Shown here: positions 1-5,653 of the stretch, in pieces | Layout of the letters: every line of letters starts with the position of its first letter | Position numbering within the stretch: the first letter of the stretch is position 1 | Assembly (NCBI RefSeq): GCF_014207535.1 | Contig: NZ_JACHGK010000019.1 | Coordinates: 1-11,587, forward strand | Reading direction: 5' to 3' | Length of the DNA: 11,587 nt | Source: Bacillus benzoevorans | Lineage (GTDB): Bacteria; Bacillota; Bacilli; Bacillales; Cytobacillaceae | Notes under the pieces: generated by a model | Told to the model about the DNA's origin: nothing | Database searches by the model: none | The model's input: the letters and a program-made list of their open reading frames with translations, nothing else | Made by a program: the position numbers and the translations under genes

Positions 1-94
1 GATAGATGGAGCGCGGAATGCAGGGAAACTTGCACGTTCCGTGCGGAGCAGGGGAAAAGCCGGAGATTGCATCAAACGCTTACCTATTGCTGAC
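1..94 (+). mobile_element. 3' end of a group II intron (class IIC-like), domains V and VI
   Basis: Folding by eye gives the two conserved 3' domains of a group II intron. Domain V is at 11-44. Domain VI is at about 47-91: AGCA (47-50) pairs with TGCT (88-91), GGGG (51-54) pairs with the CCT/T bases around 83-87 leaving A86 bulged, and AAGC (57-60) pairs with GCTT (78-81). A86 would be the branch-point adenosine; 8 nt further on is AC (93-94), matching the usual AY intron end, so the 3' exon should begin at 95. The CGC triad in domain V is typical of class IIC introns, which insert behind intrinsic terminators. The 5' domains and any reverse transcriptase/maturase would lie left of position 1. 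The fold is seen directly; the class and exact splice site are inferred. Confidence 0.8.
11..44 (+). ncRNA. Group II intron domain V (catalytic hairpin)
   Basis: This is a 34-nt hairpin with all the hallmarks of domain V. A lower stem of 8 pairs (11-18 with 37-44) includes a G13-U42 wobble inside the CGC triad (12-14). A two-base CG bulge follows at 35-36. The upper stem of 6 pairs (19-24 with 29-34) is closed by a GAAA tetraloop (25-28). The length and the triad, bulge and loop positions coincide with the canonical 34-nt domain V. The triad is CGC rather than AGC, as known for class IIC introns. Confidence 0.85.
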
Positions 95-104
95 GTTGTT
101 GAGA

Positions 105-131
105 AAAAGACCGTCTTTTTGACGGCCTTTT
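105..131 (-). terminator. Intrinsic terminator for the minus-strand gene at 205-642
   Basis: The stem CCGTC/GACGG (111-115 with 121-125) has a 5-nt loop, extended past one mismatch by AAAAG/CTTTT (105-109 with 127-131). Read on the minus strand, the stem is followed by a run of Ts, so it can stop transcripts from the gene ending at 205. It is nearly symmetric and may act weakly in both directions. It begins 10 nt after the inferred intron 3' end. Confidence 0.65.
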
Positions 132-204
132 GTAAGATCAAAAATAAAATTTTTACAACCCAAGGACAATAGGACTGCTTTCCGTCCTTCATAGGTGTTG
201 TTGA

Positions 205-642
205 TTAATAGGCTTTCGCATCATTACGCTTATATTCCAATAGTTCAAATTTTGTATCTCCTAAGTCTCCGTCATTATCATTACCTGGAACTCTTGGTGT
301 AAATTTAAAAGTCATTGAATCAAATTTGACTCCAGCTTCTTTATTATCGGGGTCTTGTATTATAATGACAGTTGTTAGTTCGTACCATCTTTTTTTCTCA
401 TCATTTTTTATAATATGCTTATCATTCTTAATTTTAAACCAACCCCACATCATTTGTTTCCCGTATTCTTTTTGAATAATGTTATCGGCTTTAATTTGGA
501 TAAAATCTAAAATCATATCATTAGGTGTTGCATAGATTTCCTGTACATTTGTATTCCCGTTTTTATTTTCTGCTGCATTCACGGAGGTAAAGGGCGTAAC
601 AAATAATATAGCGAGTAAAACCATGGATAGTGCTTTTTTCAT
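205..642 (-). CDS. Small secreted protein of unknown function (weakly DUF3888-like)
   Basis: This 145-residue protein has a clear signal peptide: MKK, a hydrophobic stretch to about residue 18, and a signal peptidase I-type site after VNA (residue 23). The mature part is about 120 residues, charged, with no membrane segment and no cysteine. The pattern of an N-terminal helix, a Y-G-K motif, then alternating strands with a D-S-M-T-F segment resembles, from memory, Bacillus DUF3888 proteins; this is a weak call. The ATG start is supported by GAGGTGATG just upstream on the minus strand. It stands alone: the terminator at 105-131 closes it, and the hairpin at 731-766 separates it from the divergent gene at 852. 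I cannot assign a function. Confidence 0.75.
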   Translation of the reverse strand: MKKALSMVLLAILFVTPFTSVNAAENKNGNTNVQEIYATPNDMILDFIQIKADNIIQKEYGKQMMWGWFKIKNDKHIIKNDEKKRWYELTTVIIIQDPDNKEAGVKFDSMTFKFTPRVPGNDNDGDLGDTKFELLEYKRNDAKAY

Positions 643-730
643 TTCATCACCTCGATGTTAAAATTCCCTCTTTTGATAAAAAAATGTATTTTAATGATTT
701 AAAATTCAATAAATAGTTTTTTTATTCAAG

Positions 731-766
731 AAAAGGGCGCTTTCCAGATGTATTTGCGCTCTTTTT
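731..766. terminator. Terminator-like hairpin between divergent small genes
   Basis: AAAAGGGCGC (731-740) pairs with GCGCTCTTTT (756-765) with one G-U wobble and a 15-nt loop, followed by Ts on the plus strand; on the minus strand the stem also ends in a T-rich run. It lies between two divergent genes, so neither needs it as a 3' end. It may insulate them or be a remnant of a lost gene. It carries the GGGCGC motif that recurs at 1450 and 1995. Confidence 0.45.
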
Positions 767-851
767 GCTTTGAAGGGCCATTTACTTGAAAAAGGATAAT
801 TGTAATTGAATTGGGGAAAATACCCTTAAATATAATTTAGGGATGATGCAA

Positions 852-1397
852 ATGAATAAAGGGATCTCTCTTTTATTGCTTATATTTAGTATCTTAATTT
901 GTGGGATAGATACTGATAAAGTCTGTGCAAATGAAAATGACAAACCACCATCTTACGAAGAGTTTTTTCCTGAAATAGGATATAAAACTGCTGAAGAAGC
1001 AATAAAGGAATTTGAACAACATTTTAAACAAGATTTGAAATTGCCCCTTAGAATACCACCGATAGCATTTACTCATTATTTCGGACGATTTAATAATTTA
1101 GACGGCGACACAAATGATTCTTTGGATTTAGCGTTTATAAATGAAAAATCACCGGAAAATCACTATAAAATTGATATACGTTACTTGAAAAATAAAATTA
1201 CAATAAGGGATAAAGGCAATCAGAAAATCTATACACTTAAAAATGGACAGAAAGCCATCTTTATCATTGAACGAAACTCTAATATCCTTGTTTTTGAAAA
1301 AGATCATTGGCAATATATGCTTGGAATTGATAAACGGATAGCAAACAAAGTGACACCAGAAATATTAGTTGAAATCGCTAATTCAATTGATTACTAA
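852..1397 (+). CDS. Secreted protein of unknown function (DUF4367-like C-terminus)
   Basis: This is a 181-residue exported protein. Residues 1-20 form a basic then hydrophobic signal sequence; cleavage is probably near VCA (residue 26). The C-residue in ILIC does not make a good lipobox, so I call it secreted rather than lipoprotein. The C-terminal third (an F-E-K-D-H-W-Q-Y segment, then a helix ending E-I-A-N-S-I) resembles the end of DUF4367 domains found in Bacillus sporulation and anti-sigma-type proteins; this is recognised from memory and is uncertain. ATGs occur at 843, 846 and 852; only 852 leaves a proper gap to the AGGG at 839-842, so I start there. A perfect TATAAT at 831-836 is too close to the start to be its -10 box. 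A terminator follows at 1408. The gene is AT-rich, like its neighbours. Confidence 0.75.
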   Translation: MNKGISLLLLIFSILICGIDTDKVCANENDKPPSYEEFFPEIGYKTAEEAIKEFEQHFKQDLKLPLRIPPIAFTHYFGRFNNLDGDTNDSLDLAFINEKSPENHYKIDIRYLKNKITIRDKGNQKIYTLKNGQKAIFIIERNSNILVFEKDHWQYMLGIDKRIANKVTPEILVEIANSIDY

Positions 1398-1407
1398 ACT
1401 AACGGAT

Positions 1408-1440
1408 GCCATACTTCAGGAAGGAAGAATGGCTATTTTT
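1408..1440 (+). terminator. Intrinsic terminator after the gene at 852-1397
   Basis: GCCAT (1408-1412) pairs with ATGGC (1429-1433) and CTTC (1414-1417) with GAAG (1424-1427), with one A-A mismatch and a 6-nt loop. TATTTTTA follows directly. It starts about 10 nt after the stop codon. Confidence 0.75.
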
Positions 1441-1487
1441 ATTGAAGTAAAGGGCGCATTAAAGAATTGCAAGGAGGGAGGAAGGCA

Positions 1488-1979
1488 ATGAGGAAGTTTA
1501 GTATCGTAGCTATTTTATTCTTTGTTTTTATATTAAGTGGTTGTAATGGTGTAGTTACTAAAAATAAGGATGGCAGTGGAAATTTATCTGGGAACAAGCC
1601 TCCAATTGTAAATATAGAAATTGATGGTGTAAAGCATGAAACTAAACTGGGTTCATATTGTTGGGGATCTAATGGGAAAGCAGAATGTGTTGATACTGCA
1701 GGGCCAGTAGAGTTGTTGGATGATGATGAGCCTATACAAATAAAAAGTGGTGAGCAAATCACATTAACAATGGATTACACACCAAAACCTAATGAAATTC
1801 ATCTTTTACAGATAAAGAATAACGATGAAATGGAAATTGAAATAAATGATCAAAAGTTTACAGCACCCGGCGAAAAGGGAATTTATTATTATTCGTACGG
1901 AGTATGGTGGATGGATGAAAAAGAAGAAAATGTATCTCATGGTGATGCGTTCTATGCATTTGTTTTAGAAGTTAAATAA
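1488..1979 (+). CDS. Putative lipoprotein of unknown function
   Basis: This 163-residue protein has a textbook lipoprotein signal: M-R-K, a hydrophobic core, and the lipobox LSGC with lipidated Cys19, so it should be anchored on the outer face of the membrane. After a flexible G/S/N/K linker comes a compact, probably beta-rich domain with two cysteines (58 and 67) that could form a disulfide, a C-V-D-T-A-G-P-V-E-L-L stretch, and a conserved-looking Y-Y-Y-S-Y-G-V-W-W-M-D segment near residues 133-143. I recognise this as a family of small Bacillus lipoproteins with no assigned role. An in-frame TTG at 1467 would extend it by 7 residues, but the ATG at 1488 is better placed after GGAGG-rich sequence (1473-1481). 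A terminator follows at 2058. Confidence 0.8.
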   Translation: MRKFSIVAILFFVFILSGCNGVVTKNKDGSGNLSGNKPPIVNIEIDGVKHETKLGSYCWGSNGKAECVDTAGPVELLDDDEPIQIKSGEQITLTMDYTPKPNEIHLLQIKNNDEMEIEINDQKFTAPGEKGIYYYSYGVWWMDEKEENVSHGDAFYAFVLEVK

Positions 1980-1994
1980 TTCTTATTCTGTTAT

Positions 1995-2022
1995 CGGGCG
2001 CATAACTGCAGCAGTTATCCCG
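1995..2022. repeat. Perfect 8-bp inverted repeat with a GGGCGC motif
   Basis: ATAACTGC (2002-2009) and GCAGTTAT (2011-2018) form a near-perfect palindrome, extended by CGGG/CCCG (1995-1998 with 2019-2022) around a CGC bulge. No T-run follows, so it is not a standard terminator. It may be a first stem ahead of the terminator at 2058 or a protein-binding palindrome. Confidence 0.5.
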
Positions 2023-2057
2023 CTAATTTCCATTTTTAGGCGTGAAAATCAAGCATG

Positions 2058-2085
2058 ATGGGCTGCTTCAGCAGTCCATTATTTC
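2058..2085 (+). terminator. Likely terminator after the lipoprotein gene
   Basis: ATGGGCTGC (2058-2066) pairs with GCAGTCCAT (2071-2079) over 9 pairs including one G-U, with a TTCA loop, followed by TATTTCAT. It lies about 80 nt after the lipoprotein stop. Confidence 0.6.
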
Positions 2086-2146
2086 ATATCTTTAATAGTT
2101 AATAGGATTGTTTGATAAAGGGTAACGAAAGGAGTAGGGGTGTTTA

Positions 2147-2737
2147 TTACCATTTATCTCTTTTGATAAAGGAAATAATATCAATATATAGGCTGGTCAT
2201 TTCTTGAGAGGTTTTATCTAAACCATTTTGAAACCATTGTTCAATTAATCCTAAAAAAGCAGACGTGATAAAGGATAAAAAGTATTCCAGTGGGACTTTT
2301 AATTTGGCATTGAAACCTTCATTTTTCTCTAAATTAATACGTACTTTTTCTGAAAAGGCATCTCTAAATCGAATATGAAAACCCGCTCTTCCATGATCAC
2401 TTAAAAATATTTGTAAGATTGGTGAATGTAATTCAATAACGCTAAATAACGTATTAGCTAAATGCTCTTGTTCTTTTTCAAATGCATGAGTAAAGGAATA
2501 GCGAGATTGTAATTCATCAATATGATTACCTATCTCCGTAAATAACTGTTGCTCTATTTGATCCAGCAAATCGAATTTATCAATAAAGTGCAAATAAAAT
2601 GTCCCGCGATTGATTTGTGCTATTTTCGTTATATCCCCTATCGTAATCGATTCAAACCGCTTATTCTCTAAAATTTGCAAGAATGACTTTTGAATAAGCT
2701 CTTTTGTTTTGCGATTTTTCTCTATATAAATACTCAA
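2147..2737 (-). CDS. TetR/AcrR-family transcriptional repressor
   Basis: This is a 196-residue DNA-binding regulator. The N-terminal TetR helix-turn-helix is visible at about residues 31-51 (I-T-I-G-D-I then N-R-G-T-F-Y-L-H-F), followed by the K-x-D-L-L segment of helix 4. The C-terminal region, around residues 152-172 (F-I-T-S-A-F-L-G-L-I-E-Q-W), matches the TetR_C_8/DhaS-like ligand-binding type common in Firmicutes. The start is TTG at 2737, supported by AAGGTGAT upstream on the minus strand; no ATG fits. It is transcribed divergently from the membrane protein at 2866. The shared 128-bp gap carries a 10-bp palindrome at 2833-2842 overlapping its own probable -35 box, so self-repression and control of the neighbour is the simplest reading. 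The ligand is unknown. Confidence 0.9.
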   Translation of the reverse strand: MSIYIEKNRKTKELIQKSFLQILENKRFESITIGDITKIAQINRGTFYLHFIDKFDLLDQIEQQLFTEIGNHIDELQSRYSFTHAFEKEQEHLANTLFSVIELHSPILQIFLSDHGRAGFHIRFRDAFSEKVRINLEKNEGFNAKLKVPLEYFLSFITSAFLGLIEQWFQNGLDKTSQEMTSLYIDIISFIKRDKW

Positions 2738-2805
2738 AAAGAATCACCTTCTTCTTAAAATACAACAACCTCTATACTTTTGTTCATTGCTTTAGGTACT
2801 CCCTG

Positions 2806-2835
2806 ATTATAAGATAGTTACGTACCAATAAACAA
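2806..2835 (-). promoter_or_regulatory. Probable promoter of the tetR-type gene
   Basis: On the minus strand there is a perfect TATAAT -10 box (complement of 2806-2811) and a TTGTTT -35 box (complement of 2830-2835), with an 18-bp spacer. The -35 box overlaps the palindrome at 2833-2842. Confidence 0.55.
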
Positions 2836-2842
2836 CATGTTG
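2833..2842. promoter_or_regulatory. Candidate operator palindrome
   Basis: CAACATGTTG is a perfect 10-bp palindrome between the divergent tetR-type gene and the membrane protein gene. It overlaps the repressor's probable -35 box and lies in the 5' leader of the membrane protein gene, whose weak promoter may be TTGCTT (2787-2792) with TAAGAT (2810-2815), spacer 17. One site could therefore block both genes. The role is inferred from position. Confidence 0.45.
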
Positions 2843-2865
2843 AAAATTCAGAAGGAGTGAAATCA

Positions 2866-4047
2866 GTGAGATTATTTAAAGAAAAATTAGCATGGTCTGC
2901 TCCCATTGCTGTTATATTGATCATCGCACTATTCTCTTTAAACCTATTTGCGCAAGGAAATCCACAAGTGAAAAATCTCCCGGTTGCCCTGATTGTAAAT
3001 GATGAGGGCGAGCATGTAGACACAGTAAGGTCAGCCATTAAGCAAATGAGTAAAAGCACGGATGGAAAGGATCCTATATTAGCCTTTACAATTGAAAAAG
3101 AAAAAGATATTGAAGATTTATTTGATGATAAAAAGTACTATGCCGCTTTAGTTATTCCTAAAGGTTATAATGATACACTACAAACAGCAATGACTAACAA
3201 CTCTGCTGCAACTTTGCAGGTATATATTAACCAAGGTTTTAACATGACCGGTGCAAACTTTGCGAAGACGGCTTTAAACGGTTTAATTACGCAGTTAAGT
3301 AACCAATATTCCAAAAGCTTTATTGCACAAATGCATGGGCAGCAAATTGATGCGAACCAAGCATCTGTACTTGTTAACCCGATTGTTTCTGAAGAAAAAG
3401 TATTCAATCCTATTACTGCCTCTACAGCTAATGGCAGTGCGCCAACATTAATGGCGGTTCCTGCTTGGGTAGGTGCTTTAATCGGTGGTTTCATTGTATT
3501 TTTAGCAACATCAAATATCTTTAAGAAAGAACTATTAACACGTAGACAAGCAATACATTTAATGGGCGGCCAAGTATTATTCGGCATGATTATCGCCTTA
3601 TTCTCAGGCTTTACTGTTGCAACACTTGCTTCACTAGCTGGTATTAATATGCCAAGTTACTTATTAGTGGCATTCTTCGTATCGTTCGCTGCATTCTGTT
3701 TCTTCTTATTAGTATCAGCAATTACAGCATGGATTGGCAAACCAGCGATTACACTATTCATGGTGGTCATGCTATTAGGTATGGGTGTTCTTATGACACC
3801 AGAAGAAATGCTTCCAAGCTTTTTCGTACACTTTATTCGTCCATGGGTACCTCTTCGCTTTGCTTCTGAAGGGTTACGGGAGATTTTCTACTTCGGCAGC
3901 GGTCTCTACACTGGCCAATCCTTTAACATCATTTTAGGAATTGGGATTGTCAGTTTAGTAATTTACGTTCTGTCTATGTTTAAACCAGCACGTGACAAAA
4001 TACAGAATAAGAATATGAACAATCTTGCGGGTGCCCAACAAAGCTAA
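2866..4047 (+). CDS. YhgE/Pip-like membrane protein (ABC-2 permease-like)
   Basis: This 393-residue membrane protein has the YhgE/Pip or DUF3533-type layout: one N-terminal membrane segment (about 12-29), a large extracytoplasmic domain (about 30-198), then about five C-terminal membrane segments (about 200-217, 232-252, 264-288, 293-310, 353-371). The outer domain has the typical start (L-P-V-A-L-I-V-N-D-E-G) and the Y-Y-A-A-L-V-I-P-K-G-Y motif. The C-terminal part resembles ABC-2-type permeases, but no ATPase gene is adjacent. Relatives act in export or phage/solvent sensitivity; the substrate is unknown. In-frame GTGs exist at 2857 and 2866; GAAGGAG at 2851-2857 overlaps the first, so 2866 is chosen. 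A divergent TetR-type repressor probably controls it. A strong terminator follows at 4050. Confidence 0.85.
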   Translation: MRLFKEKLAWSAPIAVILIIALFSLNLFAQGNPQVKNLPVALIVNDEGEHVDTVRSAIKQMSKSTDGKDPILAFTIEKEKDIEDLFDDKKYYAALVIPKGYNDTLQTAMTNNSAATLQVYINQGFNMTGANFAKTALNGLITQLSNQYSKSFIAQMHGQQIDANQASVLVNPIVSEEKVFNPITASTANGSAPTLMAVPAWVGALIGGFIVFLATSNIFKKELLTRRQAIHLMGGQVLFGMIIALFSGFTVATLASLAGINMPSYLLVAFFVSFAAFCFFLLVSAITAWIGKPAITLFMVVMLLGMGVLMTPEEMLPSFFVHFIRPWVPLRFASEGLREIFYFGSGLYTGQSFNIILGIGIVSLVIYVLSMFKPARDKIQNKNMNNLAGAQQS

Positions 4048-4049
4048 AC

Positions 4050-4084
4050 TGTGAAAAGCCAACCTATACGGTTGGCCTTTCACA
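4050..4084 (+). terminator. Strong intrinsic terminator after the YhgE-like gene
   Basis: TGTGAAA-A-GCCAACC (4050-4064) pairs with GGTTGGC-C-TTTCACA (4070-4084): 14 pairs, one A-C mismatch and a 5-nt loop, three bases after the stop codon. The T content is on the descending arm rather than in a long tail. Confidence 0.75.
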
Positions 4085-4111
4085 CTTATCAATGGAAAAG
4101 GAGATGAAAGC

Positions 4112-4225
4112 ATGAGTAATAAATCGTCAAGTACAACTTGGGCAATCACTTTTCGCCCCCTGCCATTGGCAGGGGGTGTATACATATATTGTTTACCACT
4201 TATAAAAATTCAGCCATTAGGTTAG
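4112..4225 (+). CDS. 37-codon ORF with a strong RBS, perhaps the stump of a lost gene
   Basis: The ATG at 4112 is preceded by AAAGGAGATG at ideal spacing, as strong as any ribosome site here. The first 14 residues (M-S-N-K-S-S-S-T-T-W-A-I-T-F) look like the cytoplasmic start of a membrane transporter. Reading then runs straight into a perfect GC-rich hairpin (4156-4176), followed by composition unlike a protein domain, and stops at 4225, overlapping the 3' end of the opposite gene. A likely reading is a third gene of the TetR/membrane-protein module cut off after about 14 codons by deletion. Alternatives are a real small peptide or chance. The RBS and ORF are seen; the truncation is inferred. 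Confidence 0.35.
   Translation: MSNKSSSTTWAITFRPLPLAGGVYIYCLPLIKIQPLG
4156..4176. repeat. Perfect 9-bp GC-rich hairpin
   Basis: CCCCCTGCC (4156-4164) and GGCAGGGGG (4168-4176) flank an ATT loop. It lies downstream of the minus-strand VIT1-like gene and inside the small plus-strand ORF. No T-run follows on either strand, so it may act as a terminator only weakly, or protect the 3' end of the VIT1 mRNA. Confidence 0.6.
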
Positions 4226-4915
4226 AAGTCTTGCCAGGCCAAACGCTACGGCCGCAGCCAGCCCTCCGGTAATCATCGTTTGAAAAGCACTCTTCTTCGG
4301 GGATGTTCCGGTGAACCTTCCTTTTATGTATCCAAAAATGAGCAAGGCAATGAGTGTAACAATCGCTGAAACCATTAATGCAGTTGCAGGTTTATGGAAG
4401 ATAAAATACGGAAACAATGGAATTGCTCCTCCGACAATATAAGAAATGGCAATGGTAATCGCGCTGTTTCTCGCTCTTGTCGGCTCCGGCTTCTCCAATC
4501 CCAATTCAAATTTCATCATAAATTCCACCCATTTTTCAGGATTCTTTTTCATGGTTTCTGTAATCGATTTGATTTGGTCTTCTTCAAGGCCGTATTCACG
4601 GAAAATTTCGGAGACTTCTTCTTCCTCGCGCTCGGGAAGTTCTCTTATCTCGCGTTGTTCACGGGCAAATTCAGATTCGTAATGTTCTGTATCTGTCTTT
4701 CCTGCTAAGTATCCACCGAGTCCCATGGCAATGGAACCTGCTGCAATTTCAGCACTTCCGGCAGTAAGAATCAATGTGGTTGTATCCACCGCACCGGTCA
4801 AACCGGCAGCTAATGCAAATGGTACGGTTAATCCGTCTGACATCCCAATGACAACATCTCGAATGAAGTCAGATCCTGAAAAATGTTCTTCTGCATGATG
4901 CAGGTGTTGATCCAT
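4217..4915 (-). CDS. VIT1/CCC1-family Fe2+/Mn2+ transporter
   Basis: This is a 232-residue integral membrane protein that moves ferrous iron and/or manganese out of the cytoplasm. The family signature is complete: D-V-V-I-G-M-S-D-G-L-T-V-P-F-A-L-A-A-G-L in the first membrane helix (residues 20-39), then S-I-A-M-G-L-G-G-Y-L (61-70) with the pathway methionine at 64. A cytoplasmic glutamate-rich helix pair (about 80-143) holds clustered acidic residues and the E-F-M-M-K-F-E-L-G-L motif (131-140), matching the Met-Met-x2-Glu metal-binding site known from plant VIT1. Three more membrane segments follow (about 150-172, 177-197, 212-231). There is no ferritin-like domain, unlike MbfA. The ATG is preceded by GGGAGATG. 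A good promoter lies at 4969-4997. It ends convergently with the small ORF at 4112. Confidence 0.92.
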   Translation of the reverse strand: MDQHLHHAEEHFSGSDFIRDVVIGMSDGLTVPFALAAGLTGAVDTTTLILTAGSAEIAAGSIAMGLGGYLAGKTDTEHYESEFAREQREIRELPEREEEEVSEIFREYGLEEDQIKSITETMKKNPEKWVEFMMKFELGLEKPEPTRARNSAITIAISYIVGGAIPLFPYFIFHKPATALMVSAIVTLIALLIFGYIKGRFTGTSPKKSAFQTMITGGLAAAVAFGLARLLT

Positions 4916-4968
4916 TTTATCATCTCCCTGAGTGTTACTTCCGTTTTTATTTCTTCTGTAACTATAGA

Positions 4969-4997
4969 ATTATCTCCATTTTTAAAGCTTTTATCAA
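4969..4997 (-). promoter_or_regulatory. Sigma-A-type promoter of the VIT1-like gene
   Basis: On the minus strand, TTGATA (complement of 4992-4997) and GATAAT (complement of 4969-4974) are separated by exactly 17 bp and lie about 55 bp upstream of the start codon. Confidence 0.65.
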
Positions 4998-5015
4998 TAT
5001 ATTTCAAGGTCCAGA

Positions 5016-5029
5016 ATGAAAATTTTCAT
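5016..5029. promoter_or_regulatory. Perfect 14-bp AT palindrome upstream of the VIT1-like promoter
   Basis: ATGAAAATTTTCAT is a perfect palindrome about 20 bp upstream of the -35 box at 4992-4997. It may be a metal-regulator site, but it does not match the standard Fur or MntR consensus well. It could also be chance in AT-rich DNA. Confidence 0.3.
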
Positions 5030-5163
5030 ATTTCAATTGGAATATATTAGGGGATGTGTGAAGCCGCCCCTGCGTCCAATTGTGCGGATAACGGGAAGGG
5101 GGCTCCTTTGAACATAAAACAGTATGAGACAACATAATTTAGTAGTAAAGGGAGGGCGGTTAG

Positions 5164-5568
5164 ATGAATAACTTTGATTCAATTTGTAAGCAATTTGCGC
5201 AAATCCTGAAAGGGAAAAGTGAAGTTAATCAAGATGGTTGTTCTGTATCGTTACACCGCGGTTTTACGGTGTTGATTCAAGGGCGCCAAAGCCGTTCAGC
5301 AGTGCCGGTTGGAGTCTCATTTGAATCAATGGATCAAAGTGGTCATGCCTTAAATATGGCTGAAATCGCTATTTTACAAGAAGAGATTCCTAGTTTTATG
5401 CATTCAATTGTGCAGCAGGGGTTGATTGTCAGTGCTTTACATAATCATTGGCTATTTACTGAACCCGAAATTTTATATATTCATATTCAATCGGTTGAGC
5501 ACCCATTAACTTTTGCGAAAAAGATGGCGCACTCATTTTCATTTTTACATCGTTACCCCGTTGCTTAA
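5164..5568 (+). CDS. DUF1259-like protein, single domain
   Basis: This is a 134-residue soluble protein with no signal peptide or membrane segment. It has the DUF1259 pattern: an E-I-A-I-L-Q-E-E-I-P segment, then L-I-V-S-A-L-H-N-H-W-L (residues 87-97) and I-L-Y-I-H-I (103-108). The paired histidines of HNHW and the later YIHI histidine look like a conserved polar or metal site, although the family has no established activity. Many relatives carry an export signal and two DUF1259 copies; this one is a single cytoplasmic copy, so it may be a shortened or ancestral form. AGGGAGG 8 nt before the ATG fixes the start. It is a single-gene unit: its upstream neighbour is divergent and a hairpin at 5602 separates it from the convergent glycosyltransferase. 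Confidence 0.8.
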   Translation: MNNFDSICKQFAQILKGKSEVNQDGCSVSLHRGFTVLIQGRQSRSAVPVGVSFESMDQSGHALNMAEIAILQEEIPSFMHSIVQQGLIVSALHNHWLFTEPEILYIHIQSVEHPLTFAKKMAHSFSFLHRYPVA

Positions 5569-5595
5569 GTTTTGATTTATATGACCCAGCATAAA

Positions 5596-5625
5596 GAAAC
5601 AGGCGCATTCCCGATGAAATGCGCC
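5596..5625. terminator. Shared hairpin between convergent genes
   Basis: GGCGCATT (5602-5609) pairs perfectly with AATGCGCC (5618-5625) over 8 bp, with an 8-nt loop. On the minus strand it is followed by TGTTTCTTT, so it best serves the glycosyltransferase gene ending at 5654. It lies between that gene and the convergent DUF1259 gene. Confidence 0.6.
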
Positions 5626-5653
5626 GAATACCACAGCTATTGGAAGTTTTATT

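Noticed and set aside
6..119. Short plus-strand reading frame at the left edge
   Set aside because: The sequence is explained by intron domains V and VI; the frame is incidental.
831..836. TATAAT as the -10 box of the gene at 852
   Set aside because: Transcription would begin at or after the ribosome site (839-842), and the only -35 candidates have poor spacing.
843..851. ATG at 843 or 846 as start of the secreted protein
   Set aside because: The ribosome site AGGG directly abuts these codons; the ATG at 852 has proper spacing.
3165..3587. 140-codon minus-strand reading frame
   Set aside because: It is antisense to the YhgE-like gene, with no ribosome site or domain.
5085..5100. DnaA-box-like sequence on the minus strand (TTATCCGCACA)
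   Set aside because: It has extra bases relative to TTATNCACA and is a single copy with no origin features nearby.
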